A stretch of 57,974 nucleotides of DNA, taken from contig JAGAMB010000058.1 in assembly GCA_017624895.1 (NCBI GenBank), positions 1-57,974 on the forward strand, in the 5' to 3' direction. Below are positions 23,772 to 32,727 of this stretch, piece by piece. The notes beneath the pieces were generated by a model, which ran no database searches, was not told the origin of the DNA, and saw nothing but the letters and a program-made list of their open reading frames with translations. Every line of letters begins with the position of its first letter. Position 1 is the first letter of the stretch. This DNA comes from Ruminococcus sp. (GTDB taxonomy: Bacteria; Bacillota; Clostridia; Oscillospirales; Ruminococcaceae). The position numbers were made by a program, and so were the translations under genes.

Positions 23772-26111
23772 ATGGAACAGATAATGAAAAGTCGTAAAAA
23801 TACAGAAAAAAGCAATACGTTTTATACTATTGCACTTAAAGGTCTTGTTGCTTATCCAAAAATGATTATGCATTTTGACGCTTCAAGAGAAAAAACCGTT
23901 AATGCCATAGAAAGAGCTGTTAAAAGCAACGGCAGGCTTTTCCTTGTCGCTCAGCAGGAGGCTGACGTTGAAAATCCTACGCTGGACGACCTTTACAGAG
24001 TTGGCGTTGTCGCAGAGATAAAACAAGTTCTGAAGCTCCCGGATAATGTGGTAAAGGTACTTGTTGAGGGACTTTATAAGGGAAATCTTTTAAGTCTTAC
24101 CGATGAGGGGGATGTTCTTCGTGCAGAGGTAAAACGAGTTCCCACATATTCAAGAACGAAGTATAATGAGGCTGAGGCTGAGGCGCTGGTACGTGCCGTA
24201 AAGGATATATTTCAGCGATATACATCATTTTTCCCGAAAATTCCCCGTGAGCTTCTTTCATCTGTTATGTCACAGTCAAACCCCATAAAGCTTTTTGAAG
24301 CTGTAGCTTTCAATTCAAATATCAACTACCACGATAAACAGGAGCTTCTGGAGGAAACGAATATTATAAACAAGCTGACACTTCTCGGTCAGTATCTTGC
24401 ATCAGAGGTTGAAATCCTTGAGCTTGAAAATATGATAAATGAGCAGACAAGAAATAATATCGACAGAGGACAGCGAGAGTATTACCTCCGCGAGCAGATG
24501 AGGGTTATTCAGGAGCAGCTGGGCGAGGATGAAGCCGATGAAGCTTATGAGATCAGAGAACGCGTAATAAAGCTGAAAATCGACGAAAAAAGCCGTGATA
24601 AGCTTCTGCGTGAAACTGACAGGCTTGCAAAGCTTCCACCTGCATCACAGGAGGCATTTGTAATCAAAAATTATCTTGATACGGTTCTTGAATTGCCTTG
24701 GGGAAAATATACAAAGTCAAAGCTTTCTATGGATAAGGCGGCGGCTATTCTTGATGACGAGCATTACGGTCTTAAACGTGTTAAGGAGCGTATACTGGAA
24801 TTTCTTGCAGTATACACTCTTAACCCTGACATAAAGGGACAGATAATATGTCTTGCAGGCCCTCCCGGAATAGGTAAGACCTCTATTGCACGTTCAATTG
24901 CAAAGGCTATGGGCAGAAAATATGTCCGTGTATCTCTGGGCGGTGTTCGTGATGAGGCTGATATAAGAGGTCACAGAAAGACCTATGTAGGTGCTATGCC
25001 TGGACGTATAATTGCTGCTATGGAGCAGGCTGGTACGTCGGATCCGATGATTCTCCTTGACGAAATAGACAAGCTTTGCAGCGATATAAAGGGCGATCCG
25101 TCATCTGCTATGCTTGAAGTTCTTGACAGCGAGCAGAACTGTGCTTTCCGCGACCATTTCATTGAGGTTCCTTTCGATCTGAGCAAGGCGGTATTTATAA
25201 CAACTGCAAATAATGTTGGTAATATTCCTGCCCCACTTCTTGACCGTATGGAGCTTATTGAGCTGCCAAGTTATACCGCAGAGGAGAAATTCCATATCGC
25301 AAAAGAGCATCTCATTCCGAAGCAGCTGAAAGAACACGGGCTGAAAGGTACACAGCTTAAAATACAGGACGAGGCTATTGACGATATTATCCGCTTCTAT
25401 ACAAGAGAAGCAGGTGTAAGAAGCCTTGAACGCTTTGTAGCTTCACTCTGCCGCAAGGCTGCAAAGAAAATTGCTGACGGTGACGCAAAGAGAATTACGG
25501 TAAAGGCTAAGGAGCTTGAAAGCTGGCTTGGTGTACATAAGTATACCAGGGATTTAGCTTCTGAAAAGGATCAGGTAGGAGTGGTTAATGGTCTTGCCTG
25601 GACAGCTGTGGGCGGTACTGTTATGCCCCTTGAGGTTCTTGTTCTTGACGGCACAGGAAAGACTGAAATAACAGGCTCACTGGGCGATGTAATGAAGGAA
25701 AGCTCACGTATAGCTTACACATATGTACGAAGTGTTGCCGACAAATACGGCATAGACAAGGAATTTGTCAATAAAAATGATATTCATATCCACGCCCCTG
25801 AGGGTGCTGTTCCGAAGGATGGTCCATCGGCGGGAGTTACAATGACAACTGCCCTTGTATCTGCACTTTCGGGACGTAAAGTACGCGCTGATGTGGCTAT
25901 GACAGGAGAAATCACGCTCCACGGAAAGGTATTGCCAATCGGCGGACTCCGCGAAAAGACAATGGCTGCATATAAGCAGGGCATAAAGACGGTTATTATA
26001 CCTATCGACAACAAGCCTGACCTTGAAGAAGTTGACGATGCTGTTAAAAATAATATTGAATTTGTATTCGCAGAAAATCTGACGGATGTTTTAGATACTG
26101 CGCTTGTGTAA
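23772..26111 (+). CDS. lon: ATP-dependent Lon protease
   Basis: A cytoplasmic AAA+ serine protease that degrades misfolded and short-lived regulatory proteins. The N-terminal substrate domain (about 15-205) is followed by a coiled-coil, then the ATPase with Walker A GPPGIGKT (363-370) and Walker B ILLDEID. The S16 protease domain has catalytic Ser686 in PKDGPSAG and Lys729 in GLREKT. At 779 residues it is full length. The ATG has GGGAGAGGG upstream. It is followed 12 nt later by engB, an arrangement seen in other Firmicutes (lon-ysxC). Confidence 0.97.
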   Translation: MEQIMKSRKNTEKSNTFYTIALKGLVAYPKMIMHFDASREKTVNAIERAVKSNGRLFLVAQQEADVENPTLDDLYRVGVVAEIKQVLKLPDNVVKVLVEGLYKGNLLSLTDEGDVLRAEVKRVPTYSRTKYNEAEAEALVRAVKDIFQRYTSFFPKIPRELLSSVMSQSNPIKLFEAVAFNSNINYHDKQELLEETNIINKLTLLGQYLASEVEILELENMINEQTRNNIDRGQREYYLREQMRVIQEQLGEDEADEAYEIRERVIKLKIDEKSRDKLLRETDRLAKLPPASQEAFVIKNYLDTVLELPWGKYTKSKLSMDKAAAILDDEHYGLKRVKERILEFLAVYTLNPDIKGQIICLAGPPGIGKTSIARSIAKAMGRKYVRVSLGGVRDEADIRGHRKTYVGAMPGRIIAAMEQAGTSDPMILLDEIDKLCSDIKGDPSSAMLEVLDSEQNCAFRDHFIEVPFDLSKAVFITTANNVGNIPAPLLDRMELIELPSYTAEEKFHIAKEHLIPKQLKEHGLKGTQLKIQDEAIDDIIRFYTREAGVRSLERFVASLCRKAAKKIADGDAKRITVKAKELESWLGVHKYTRDLASEKDQVGVVNGLAWTAVGGTVMPLEVLVLDGTGKTEITGSLGDVMKESSRIAYTYVRSVADKYGIDKEFVNKNDIHIHAPEGAVPKDGPSAGVTMTTALVSALSGRKVRADVAMTGEITLHGKVLPIGGLREKTMAAYKQGIKTVIIPIDNKPDLEEVDDAVKNNIEFVFAENLTDVLDTALV

Positions 26112-26123
26112 AGGAGGGCAGCT

Positions 26124-26714
26124 ATGAAGCTCAATTACAATAAAGCGGAGTATGTTGCCTCATATGGCACATATTCCCAGATACCTCAGGGCGACAGGGT
26201 AGAAATCGCCTTTGCAGGTCATTCAAACGTGGGAAAATCCACGCTTATCAATAAGCTTTTCAACCGTAAAAACCTTGCAAGAGTAAGCTCTGTTCCTGGT
26301 AAAACAGCTACCATAAATTTCTATGGACTTGAAAATATATATTTTGTTGACCTGCCGGGCTATGGCTATGCAAAGGTTGCAAAATCGGAGAAAGAGCGCT
26401 GGTCAGGACTTATTGACGGTTATCTCAGCTCTGAGAGAGATATCCGCATAGTCTTTATGCTGGTAGATATGCGACACGCCCCTACAAAGGACGATTTAAA
26501 GATGATAGATTTCCTCATTGATACGGAAATGCCATTTATTCTGGTTCTTACTAAGGCTGATAAGCTGAAAAAAATGGAGCGTATAAAGCGTATGGAGGCA
26601 TTCAAGACTGAAATTCCATGCTTTGAGGATATGCACGTTATACCCTTTTCCTCTGTTACCTTTGAGGGAGTTGAGGAACTCAGGGCGATTGTTGAGGAAG
26701 TAGCGGAGGACTAA
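26124..26714 (+). CDS. engB: Ribosome biogenesis GTPase EngB/YsxC
   Basis: A 196-residue essential GTPase needed for 50S subunit assembly. G1 GHSNVGKST (about 32-40), G3 DLPG (near 77-80), G4 TKAD near 144-147 and the YsxC hallmark GYGYAKV are present. AAAGGAGG precedes the start. It is co-transcribed with lon and probably lysA. Confidence 0.96.
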   Translation: MKLNYNKAEYVASYGTYSQIPQGDRVEIAFAGHSNVGKSTLINKLFNRKNLARVSSVPGKTATINFYGLENIYFVDLPGYGYAKVAKSEKERWSGLIDGYLSSERDIRIVFMLVDMRHAPTKDDLKMIDFLIDTEMPFILVLTKADKLKKMERIKRMEAFKTEIPCFEDMHVIPFSSVTFEGVEELRAIVEEVAED

Positions 26715-26739
26715 TCCGCTTTTGAAAGGACGAAAAATT

Positions 26740-28038
26740 ATGTTTGTATCTGAAAATTTAAGTATAAACGAAAACGGAAATCTCACTATAGGCGGTGTGG
26801 ATACCGTAGAACTGGCAAAAACATACGGCACACCTCTCTACGTTATGGACGAGGAGCTTGTGCGCAAGAACTGCCGCGAGTTTAATGAAAATATCAGAAA
26901 ATTTTACGGTGAAATGGGACGCGTTCACTACGCAAGCAAGGCGCTTTCCTGTATGGAAATGTGCCGCATAGTTGCAAGCGAGGGGCTTGGTCTTGATGCT
27001 GTATCTATCGGAGAGCTTTACACCGCAGTAAAGGCTGGCTTTGATCCTGCAAAAATCGGTTTCCACGGTAATAACAAGACAAATGAGGAACTTGAATATG
27101 CCCTTGAAGTGGGTGTAGGACATATCATTGTTGACAATATCGACGAGCTTCACAGACTTTCTGAAATTGCAGGAAAAATGGGTAAAAAGCCGCACATTAT
27201 GTTCCGTATCAAGCCCGGAATTGACGCGCATACTCACGATTTTGTAAAAACAGGACAGATTGACAGCAAATTTGGTTTTGCCCTTGAAACAGGTGAGGCT
27301 TTTGAAGCTGTAAAGGAAGCTGTAAACTGCGAAAATGTAGAGCTTTACGGACTTCACTGTCATATTGGCTCACAGATTTTTGATATTGCACCTTTTGAGG
27401 AAGCTGCAAAGGTAATGCTTGAACTTATTGCAAAGATCAAGAACGAGCTGAATTATGAAATTCAGGGACTTAATCTGGGCGGCGGCTTTGGTATAAAATA
27501 CCTTGAAGAACACGATCCGCAGCCTTTCGGTGTATTTATGGAGCGAGTTTCACAGGTGGTTATTTCCGAATGTGAAAAGCTTGGAATCAACCGCCCTTTC
27601 ATCTACATCGAACCCGGCAGATCAATCGCCGCATCGGCAGGAATTACGCTTTATACTGTTGGTACAAGAAAGGAAATCCCCGATATAAGAACGTATGTTT
27701 CCGTTGACGGCGGTATGGCTGATAATCCTCGTTATATCCTGTATAAATCGGAATATGAAGCTATTGTTGCAAACAAGGCTTCGGAAGAACGCTCCGAAAG
27801 AGTTACTATCGCAGGAAAATGCTGTGAAAGCGGCGACCTTATCGGTGAGAATATGCCCTTACAGCACGCAGAATCAGGAGATATTATTGCTGTATGTGCC
27901 ACAGGTGCATATAATTTCTCAATGTCCTCAAACTATAACAGACTTTGCAGACCTGCTCTTGTATTCGTAAACAACGGCGAATCAAGAATTGCAGTTAAAA
28001 GACAGACTCTTGATGATATAATCAGAAATGATGTGTAA
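26740..28038 (+). CDS. lysA: Diaminopimelate decarboxylase
   Basis: A PLP enzyme that converts meso-diaminopimelate to L-lysine, the last step of lysine synthesis. It has an alanine-racemase-like TIM barrel with the Schiff-base lysine in VHYASKALSC, the phosphate-binding GGGFG segment, and the C-terminal CESGD and AYNFSMSSNYN motifs. The start was placed at ATG 26740 (432 residues) because AAAGGAC lies 8 nt upstream; an in-frame TTG at 26722 would include that ribosome site. Repeat element A2 begins 3 nt after the stop codon. Confidence 0.95.
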   Translation: MFVSENLSINENGNLTIGGVDTVELAKTYGTPLYVMDEELVRKNCREFNENIRKFYGEMGRVHYASKALSCMEMCRIVASEGLGLDAVSIGELYTAVKAGFDPAKIGFHGNNKTNEELEYALEVGVGHIIVDNIDELHRLSEIAGKMGKKPHIMFRIKPGIDAHTHDFVKTGQIDSKFGFALETGEAFEAVKEAVNCENVELYGLHCHIGSQIFDIAPFEEAAKVMLELIAKIKNELNYEIQGLNLGGGFGIKYLEEHDPQPFGVFMERVSQVVISECEKLGINRPFIYIEPGRSIAASAGITLYTVGTRKEIPDIRTYVSVDGGMADNPRYILYKSEYEAIVANKASEERSERVTIAGKCCESGDLIGENMPLQHAESGDIIAVCATGAYNFSMSSNYNRLCRPALVFVNNGESRIAVKRQTLDDIIRNDV

Positions 28039-28140
28039 TTAATACCAATCCCTGAAACAACACTAGTATAAACATTTTTAAATAACTTTACGAACCGATT
28101 CTTAAATTAGTTCGGGAGGCTTGTGGTATCTTATGCTTGA

Positions 28141-28296
28141 TATGTAAAGATAATTAAAATCGTCTATACTAGTGATAAAAATAATGTTAATGAAATTGAT
28201 TTTGATGCAAAGGAACATTTTACTATAGTTTGTTCACGCATAGGTATCAATTATGAAAGTTTAGTTGAAAATAATTATTCCGACAAATGCTATTAA
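28141..28296 (+). pseudogene. ORF remnant inside element A2
   Basis: An open frame of 51 codons ending TAA at 28294-28296, reading VKIIKIVYTSDKNN and ending NNYSDKCY. It has no normal start codon and no ribosome site; an in-frame TGA closes it upstream. It looks like the 3' end of a gene whose front was lost. The family is not recognised. The following gene starts 11 nt later, so the two were probably once an operon. Confidence 0.4.
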
Positions 28297-28307
28297 TGAG
28301 GTGAAGC

Positions 28308-28718
28308 GTGAATAAATTAAAGATAGTAAAGTCTATTGAACTCTTATCAATTATTGCTCCCATAATATACATTATTTGTAATTTTGAAACTATATTAATA
28401 TTTTCATATTGGGATAATAAAGATAACAAAGAACATCTATGGCTTCTTTTTCAACAGAGCATTAAAAGAAATTTCGGCGATGAAAAAGGAAATGCTTGTA
28501 TAAATATCATTAATCACATATCATGGTGGTTTGTTGAAAATAATAAAAATATAATATTCTTTATTTGTATAATGATACTAACGGCTTTTTGTATTTATGT
28601 AAATCGAAATAATTTAACAAACCGTCCGATATTAATGGTGTTTTATGTGTTAACTTTTTTAGTGATGTTTTTTATAGCTTTTTTTGCAACACCAAAATTT
28701 ATTGAATATTATTTTTAA
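28308..28718 (+). CDS. Small membrane protein carried in element A2
   Basis: 136 residues from a GTG start with GAGGTGAAGC just upstream. Hydrophobic segments lie near 13-32, 79-95 and 108-130, with a charged loop between. Codon use is strongly A/T-biased (many AAT, AAA, ATA), unlike the flanking lysA and acn genes, which suggests foreign origin. No domain is recognised. Its confinement between family A terminal repeats suggests cargo of that element. Confidence 0.55.
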   Translation: MNKLKIVKSIELLSIIAPIIYIICNFETILIFSYWDNKDNKEHLWLLFQQSIKRNFGDEKGNACINIINHISWWFVENNKNIIFFICIMILTAFCIYVNRNNLTNRPILMVFYVLTFLVMFFIAFFATPKFIEYYF

Positions 28719-28736
28719 TGATTATGGAGTGCTATA

Positions 28737-28769
28737 ACCCATCTTTGCCACCAAGTGGCAAAGATGGGT
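28737..28769 (+). terminator. 15-bp perfect hairpin after the A2 cargo gene
   Basis: ACCCATCTTTGCCAC (28737-28751), a CAA loop and GTGGCAAAGATGGGT (28755-28769) pair perfectly. It starts 19 nt after the cargo gene stop. There is no T-run, so either it ends transcription weakly or it is a structured recognition site of the element. Confidence 0.5.
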
Positions 28770-28855
28770 CGTCCGCATTGACATATAGTGTTTATGCTCA
28801 TCATCTTTATCTACTAACATTTTAGGAATTGGTATAAAAATACGAAATTTTTTAG

Positions 28856-28897
28856 GCAGTATCGCATATATTCTGTGCGACACTGCATTTGTTTTTT
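28856..28897 (+). terminator. Hairpin plus T-tract upstream of acn (family C-like)
   Basis: GCAGT-A-TCGCA (28856-28866), a 9-nt loop and TGCGA-C-ACTGC (28876-28886) form a stem with one mismatch, followed by ATTTGTTTTTT. It should isolate the acn promoter from upstream transcription. The arm (GGCAGTATCGCA) resembles family C ends. Confidence 0.6.
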
Positions 28898-28946
28898 AGC
28901 TAGTTATATCAAGCTAACAAAAAGAATTTTATAGCTTTATTTTACA

Positions 28947-28964
28947 TTGTTTATTTCTTGACAA
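28947..28964 (+). promoter_or_regulatory. Candidate Rex operator
   Basis: TTGTTTATTTCTTGACAA matches the clostridial Rex consensus TTGTTAA-N4-TTAACAA at 12 of 14 defined positions. It covers the whole -35 box of the acn promoter, so Rex binding at low NADH/NAD+ would block RNA polymerase. A rex gene lies in the same co-directional block (34010-34651). The match is read by eye; binding is inferred. Confidence 0.5.
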
Positions 28965-28986
28965 AGTTCGTGAAATAGTGTAAAAT
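28958..28986 (+). promoter_or_regulatory. Promoter of acn and the metabolic block
   Basis: Consensus -35 TTGACA (28958-28963), 17-bp spacer, -10 TAAAAT (28981-28986). The leader to the acn ATG is about 40 nt with ribosome site AAAGGAA. This is the strongest promoter seen at the head of the 29-46 kb plus-strand genes. Confidence 0.8.
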
Positions 28987-29034
28987 ATAAAGTGTATAGC
29001 GGTATCAAAACCGCTCGGAAAGGAATGATTAAAA

Positions 29035-30972
29035 ATGGGTTTAACACTTACTGAAAAAATCTTGAAGGCTCACCTTGTTGATGGCGAGTACATAAAAGGT
29101 CAGGAAATCGGTATAAAGATTGACCAGACACTTACACAGGACGCTACAGGTACAATGGCATACCTTGAATTTGAGGCTATGGGCGTACCAAGAGTAAAGA
29201 CAGAACGTTCCGTTGCGTATATTGATCATAACACTCTCCAGAGTGGCTTTGAAAATGCTGACGACCACCGTTTCATCGGCTCTGTTGCTAAAAAACACGG
29301 TATCTACTTCTCACGTCCCGGCAACGGTATCTGCCATCAGGTTCACCTTGAAAGATTTGGTATTCCCGGTAAGACTCTTATCGGCTCAGACAGCCATACT
29401 CCCACAGGCGGCGGTATCGGTATGATCGCTATTGGAGCAGGCGGACTTGACGTTGCTGTTGCTATGGGCGGCGGCGCATATTACATAACCTGCCCTAAGG
29501 TAGTTAAGGTTAATCTTACAGGAAAGCTTCGTCCATGGGTTGCTGCTAAGGACGTTATTCTTGAAGTTCTCAGAAGAATGTCCGTTAAGGGCGGCGTAGG
29601 CAAGGTTATCGAGTACGTAGGCGAGGGTGTCAAGACTCTTTCTGTTCCGGAGCGTGCAACTATTACAAATATGGGTGCAGAGCTTGGTGCTACAACTTCA
29701 ATCTTCCCTTCTGACGAGATCACAAAGCAGTTCCTTAAAGCACAAAAGCGTGAGGAAGTATGGGTTCCTCTTGCTGCTGACGAGGACGCTGTATATGATG
29801 AGGAGCTGAACATCAACCTCAGCGAGCTTGTTCCACTTGCTGCTTGTCCTCATTCTCCTGACAACGTTAAGAGCGTTGAGGAAATCGGCAAGCTTAAAAT
29901 TGATCAGGTTTGTATCGGTTCATGCACAAACTCATCACTCCTTGATATGCTCAAGGTTGCTCATATCTTAAAGGGCAAGACAGTTCACCCTGACGTATCA
30001 CTTGCAATTGCTCCCGGTTCAAAGCAGGTTCTTAATATGATGGCTGAAAACGGCGCTCTTGCAACTCTTATCGACGCTGGTGCAAGAATTCTTGAAAGCG
30101 CCTGCGGTCCATGTATCGGTATGGGACAGTCACCTAACTCAAAGGGTATTTCCCTCCGTACATTCAACAGAAACTTCGAGGGACGTTCAGGAACAAAGGA
30201 CGGTCAGATTTATCTCGTATCTCCCGAAATGGCTGCTATTTCCGCTATTACAGGATATCTTACAGATCCTATGGAAATCGGTGATATGCCTGAGTTCAAG
30301 CTCCCCGAGGAATTTACAATCAACGACAATATGGTTGTTCCCCCTGCACCTGCTGAGGAAATGGACAGCGTTGAAATCCTTCGCGGACCAAACATCAAGC
30401 CTTATCCTGATACAGCACCTCTCCTTGAAACAATCGACGCTCCTGTATCATTAAAGGTTGGCGATAACATCACAACTGACCACATTATGCCTGCCGGTGC
30501 AAAGATTCTTCCTCTCCGTTCAAATATTCCTGCTATTTCACAGCATTGCTTTGCTGTATGCGATGAGGCATTCCCAACAAGAGCTAAGGAGCTTGGTAAG
30601 AGCATTATCGTAGGCGGTTCAAACTACGGACAGGGTTCATCAAGAGAGCATGCAGCGCTTGCTCCTCTCTATCTCGGAGTTAAGGCAGTTCTTGTTAAGT
30701 CATTCGCACGTATTCACCGTGCAAACCTCGTAAATGCAGGTATTCTTCCTCTTACATTCGTGAATGAGGCTGACTACGACAAGATTAACGAGGGCGATGT
30801 TCTTGTACTTGCTGACGTAAGAAAGGACATTGCTGAGGGCAAGTCTGAGCTTACAGTCGTAAACAAGACAAATGGTGCAGAAATCCCCGTACTCTGCGAG
30901 CTTTCAGGACGTACAAAGGATATTATACTTGCTGGCGGACTTCTTGACTTTACAAGAGAGTCAATGAAATAA
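29035..30972 (+). CDS. acn: Aconitate hydratase
   Basis: Converts citrate to isocitrate in the cytoplasm via a [4Fe-4S] cluster. The 645-residue length and domain order fit the single-chain aconitase of the putative Aquifex type, close to the mitochondrial form but shorter than AcnA. Cluster ligands are the Cys of CIGSCTNSS and the two of CGPCIG. Substrate motifs include SDSHTPTGGG and the swivel-domain GGSNYGQGSSREHAAL. It begins the pathway citrate to 2-oxoglutarate with the isocitrate dehydrogenase 1.8 kb downstream. Its stop overlaps the next small gene by one base. Confidence 0.95.
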   Translation: MGLTLTEKILKAHLVDGEYIKGQEIGIKIDQTLTQDATGTMAYLEFEAMGVPRVKTERSVAYIDHNTLQSGFENADDHRFIGSVAKKHGIYFSRPGNGICHQVHLERFGIPGKTLIGSDSHTPTGGGIGMIAIGAGGLDVAVAMGGGAYYITCPKVVKVNLTGKLRPWVAAKDVILEVLRRMSVKGGVGKVIEYVGEGVKTLSVPERATITNMGAELGATTSIFPSDEITKQFLKAQKREEVWVPLAADEDAVYDEELNINLSELVPLAACPHSPDNVKSVEEIGKLKIDQVCIGSCTNSSLLDMLKVAHILKGKTVHPDVSLAIAPGSKQVLNMMAENGALATLIDAGARILESACGPCIGMGQSPNSKGISLRTFNRNFEGRSGTKDGQIYLVSPEMAAISAITGYLTDPMEIGDMPEFKLPEEFTINDNMVVPPAPAEEMDSVEILRGPNIKPYPDTAPLLETIDAPVSLKVGDNITTDHIMPAGAKILPLRSNIPAISQHCFAVCDEAFPTRAKELGKSIIVGGSNYGQGSSREHAALAPLYLGVKAVLVKSFARIHRANLVNAGILPLTFVNEADYDKINEGDVLVLADVRKDIAEGKSELTVVNKTNGAEIPVLCELSGRTKDIILAGGLLDFTRESMK

Positions 30973-31193
30973 TGAAAACTAATCTGACAGCAATGCTCTC
31001 CGCAGCTAATTCTGCGGAGGGTATGCTCAGAATTCTGATATTTTTTGTCGGTCTGATCATGGTATTCTGGGGTATCAACCTTTTCAGACACGCAAAAAGC
31101 GGAAAATGGACAAAATTTCAAAAGGCAGTTGATGTTGTCGGACTGTTGTTTTTCGGCGTACTGATGATTATGCTGCTTGTAGTAATGATATGA
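30972..31193 (+). CDS. Small membrane protein after aconitase
   Basis: 73 residues with two hydrophobic segments (about 19-37 and 53-72) around a basic loop (FRHAKSGKWTKFQK). Its ATG overlaps the acn stop (TAATG) and its stop overlaps the next gene (ATGA), so it is translationally coupled on both sides. No family is recognised. Tight coupling argues that it is real and expressed with aconitase. Confidence 0.6.
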   Translation: MKTNLTAMLSAANSAEGMLRILIFFVGLIMVFWGINLFRHAKSGKWTKFQKAVDVVGLLFFGVLMIMLLVVMI

Positions 31194-31576
31194 AAAGAAG
31201 ATTAAAGGGCGGAGCAAGATATATTCCGGGATGTTTGTATGCATTTCTTATCAGTTTACCTTTTATGATTTTATATGGTATATTGGTGGTGGATTATTTT
31301 TCATCAACTGTAATTGTAATTATTTCTTTTATAGTTGTAATTGCAATATATAGTATCTGTCTAAAAGCAGGAGAAAAGATATTTGATTTTACCGAAAGAA
31401 AATATCTTGAACGATGCAGTTACAGAAAAAAAGCTCACACTTTAGCGGAAATTACCGAATTTTCGGTTGTTTTGGTAATAATACTTCTTGCAACAATTGT
31501 ACCTGTTATTATTGAAAATAATACGGACATTACAAATTCATTATCAATATCCGAAAGTATCAACGGTTGGGATTAA
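31190..31576 (+). CDS. Small membrane protein, unknown
   Basis: 128 residues with about three hydrophobic segments (17-35, 40-60 and 92-110), a charged middle stretch (FDFTERKYLERCSYRKK) and a polar tail. It starts within the stop of the previous gene (ATGA). No domain is recognised. Its A/T-rich codon use differs somewhat from acn. Confidence 0.55.
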   Translation: MKRRLKGGARYIPGCLYAFLISLPFMILYGILVVDYFSSTVIVIISFIVVIAIYSICLKAGEKIFDFTERKYLERCSYRKKAHTLAEITEFSVVLVIILLATIVPVIIENNTDITNSLSISESINGWD

Positions 31577-31591
31577 TAAGGGAATAAATAA

Positions 31592-31960
31592 ATGAAAATA
31601 AAAGAGATTATCAAGGACATTTTTGACGATATAGATCATAGCTCTGATTCATATACTGATATGTACAGCGGTATGGGCAGTACATCGTGGGACGCACGTC
31701 ACAACGGCAGAGATTTAGGTCTTTTTACAACACTTTTTCCGAATTTACTTGGATTTCTTTTCGGTCTTGCCATTACGAAATTGCTGGGTATGAGCGGTGC
31801 TGCATATTTAGTTTTCGGGGCGATCGGTGCTGTAGGGCTGGGCGTACTCAACAGCGTGTACCGTCAGGGAATTGCTCTGAAATACGCGATAATCCGCCAT
31901 ATTATCATCGTGTCGGGTATAGCTCTTATGTATGGTCTTGTTTGTCTGATTGAAAAATAG
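31592..31960 (+). CDS. Small membrane protein, unknown
   Basis: 122 residues: an acidic, Ser/Asp/Tyr/Met-rich N-terminus (about 1-45) followed by three hydrophobic segments (about 47-63, 66-86 and 98-118). A GGGAATAAATAA stretch precedes the ATG. It lies between the previous membrane gene and the TraX-like gene. No family recognised. Confidence 0.55.
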   Translation: MKIKEIIKDIFDDIDHSSDSYTDMYSGMGSTSWDARHNGRDLGLFTTLFPNLLGFLFGLAITKLLGMSGAAYLVFGAIGAVGLGVLNSVYRQGIALKYAIIRHIIIVSGIALMYGLVCLIEK

Positions 31961-31976
31961 AACGGAGGCTGTGCCT

Positions 31977-32693
31977 ATGAAGAAAAAAGGCATAACCGCT
32001 TCGGATTTGAAGTACATTGCAATCCTTGCCATGTTTATAGATCATATCGGCTGGCTTGCAATTCCAACAGCTTCCCCCTTGGGACAGATAATGCACGCTG
32101 TGGGCAGAATAACAGCTCCTGTTATGTGTTTTTTTCTCTCGGAGGGCTATCACTATACAAGCAATTTTAAAAAATATGTTATGCGTATGGGAATATTTGC
32201 GGTGATCTCCCACTTTGCATACTGTTTTTATAAGACGGAAAGTTTTTTCGGAAAATGTAATGAGAGTATGATAACCACGCTCTTTCTGTGTCTTATCGGG
32301 TTGCATATATACAATCACGAAAAAATTCCGACTGTATGGAAATACGTTGCATTGCTTGTGATCGCAATGCTTACGGAATACTGCGATTGGGGAAATAAGG
32401 CGCTGCTTTTCACCTTTGCCTTTGAGCTTGCAAGGGGAAACAGAAAGCATCAGCTCATGGCTTTCAGCGCTGTTGCATTTTTGACACTTATTTTTCCGTT
32501 GTTTAAAATTGCTTTTTCCGCACCTGAAATGCTGTCATATAATTATTACAGATTCGGCATTTTTCTGCCTGTTCCGCTTATTGGTCTGTATAATGGAGAA
32601 AAAGGCGGATCCAAGCATACTAAATGGATATTTTATATATTCTATCCCGCACACCTTATTTTATTGGGTATTATTTCAATTCTCTACATATAA
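31977..32693 (+). CDS. TraX-family membrane protein
   Basis: 238 residues with eight or so membrane helices and the TraX-family features: N-terminal SDLKYIAILAMFIDHIG, then GRITAPVMCFFLSEGY near residue 50. TraX acetylates F-pilin in E. coli, but chromosomal Firmicutes homologues are probably acyltransferases of unknown substrate. The start was placed at ATG 31977, 8 nt after GGAGG; an upstream in-frame TTG lacks a ribosome site. It closes the group of small membrane genes between acn and icd. Confidence 0.8.
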   Translation: MKKKGITASDLKYIAILAMFIDHIGWLAIPTASPLGQIMHAVGRITAPVMCFFLSEGYHYTSNFKKYVMRMGIFAVISHFAYCFYKTESFFGKCNESMITTLFLCLIGLHIYNHEKIPTVWKYVALLVIAMLTEYCDWGNKALLFTFAFELARGNRKHQLMAFSAVAFLTLIFPLFKIAFSAPEMLSYNYYRFGIFLPVPLIGLYNGEKGGSKHTKWIFYIFYPAHLILLGIISILYI

Positions 32694-32727
32694 GTATGCG
32701 GACATTAAAAAATGGAGGTAAAAACCA

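Larger units (their letters stand above)
28042..28835. mobile_element. Family A element with cargo (A2)
   Basis: A 794-bp interval bounded by ATACCAATCCCT (28042-28053) and its inverse AGGAATTGGTAT (28824-28835), one mismatch in 12. The right 75 bp match the left end of A1 and the first 25 bp match A3. The interior is unrelated, A/T-rich, and carries an ORF remnant, an intact small membrane-protein gene and a 15-bp hairpin. Either foreign DNA was captured inside an A element, or two A ends mobilise it. No transposase is present. Confidence 0.6.

Noticed and set aside
28042..28835. Complete insertion sequence with its own transposase
   Set aside because: Despite terminal inverted repeats, the interior encodes only a small membrane protein and an ORF remnant; no DDE or HUH motif is present.
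31977..32693. TraX-like gene as evidence of a conjugative element
   Set aside because: No relaxase, coupling protein, pilin or integrase gene is nearby; TraX-family proteins are common as single chromosomal genes in Firmicutes.
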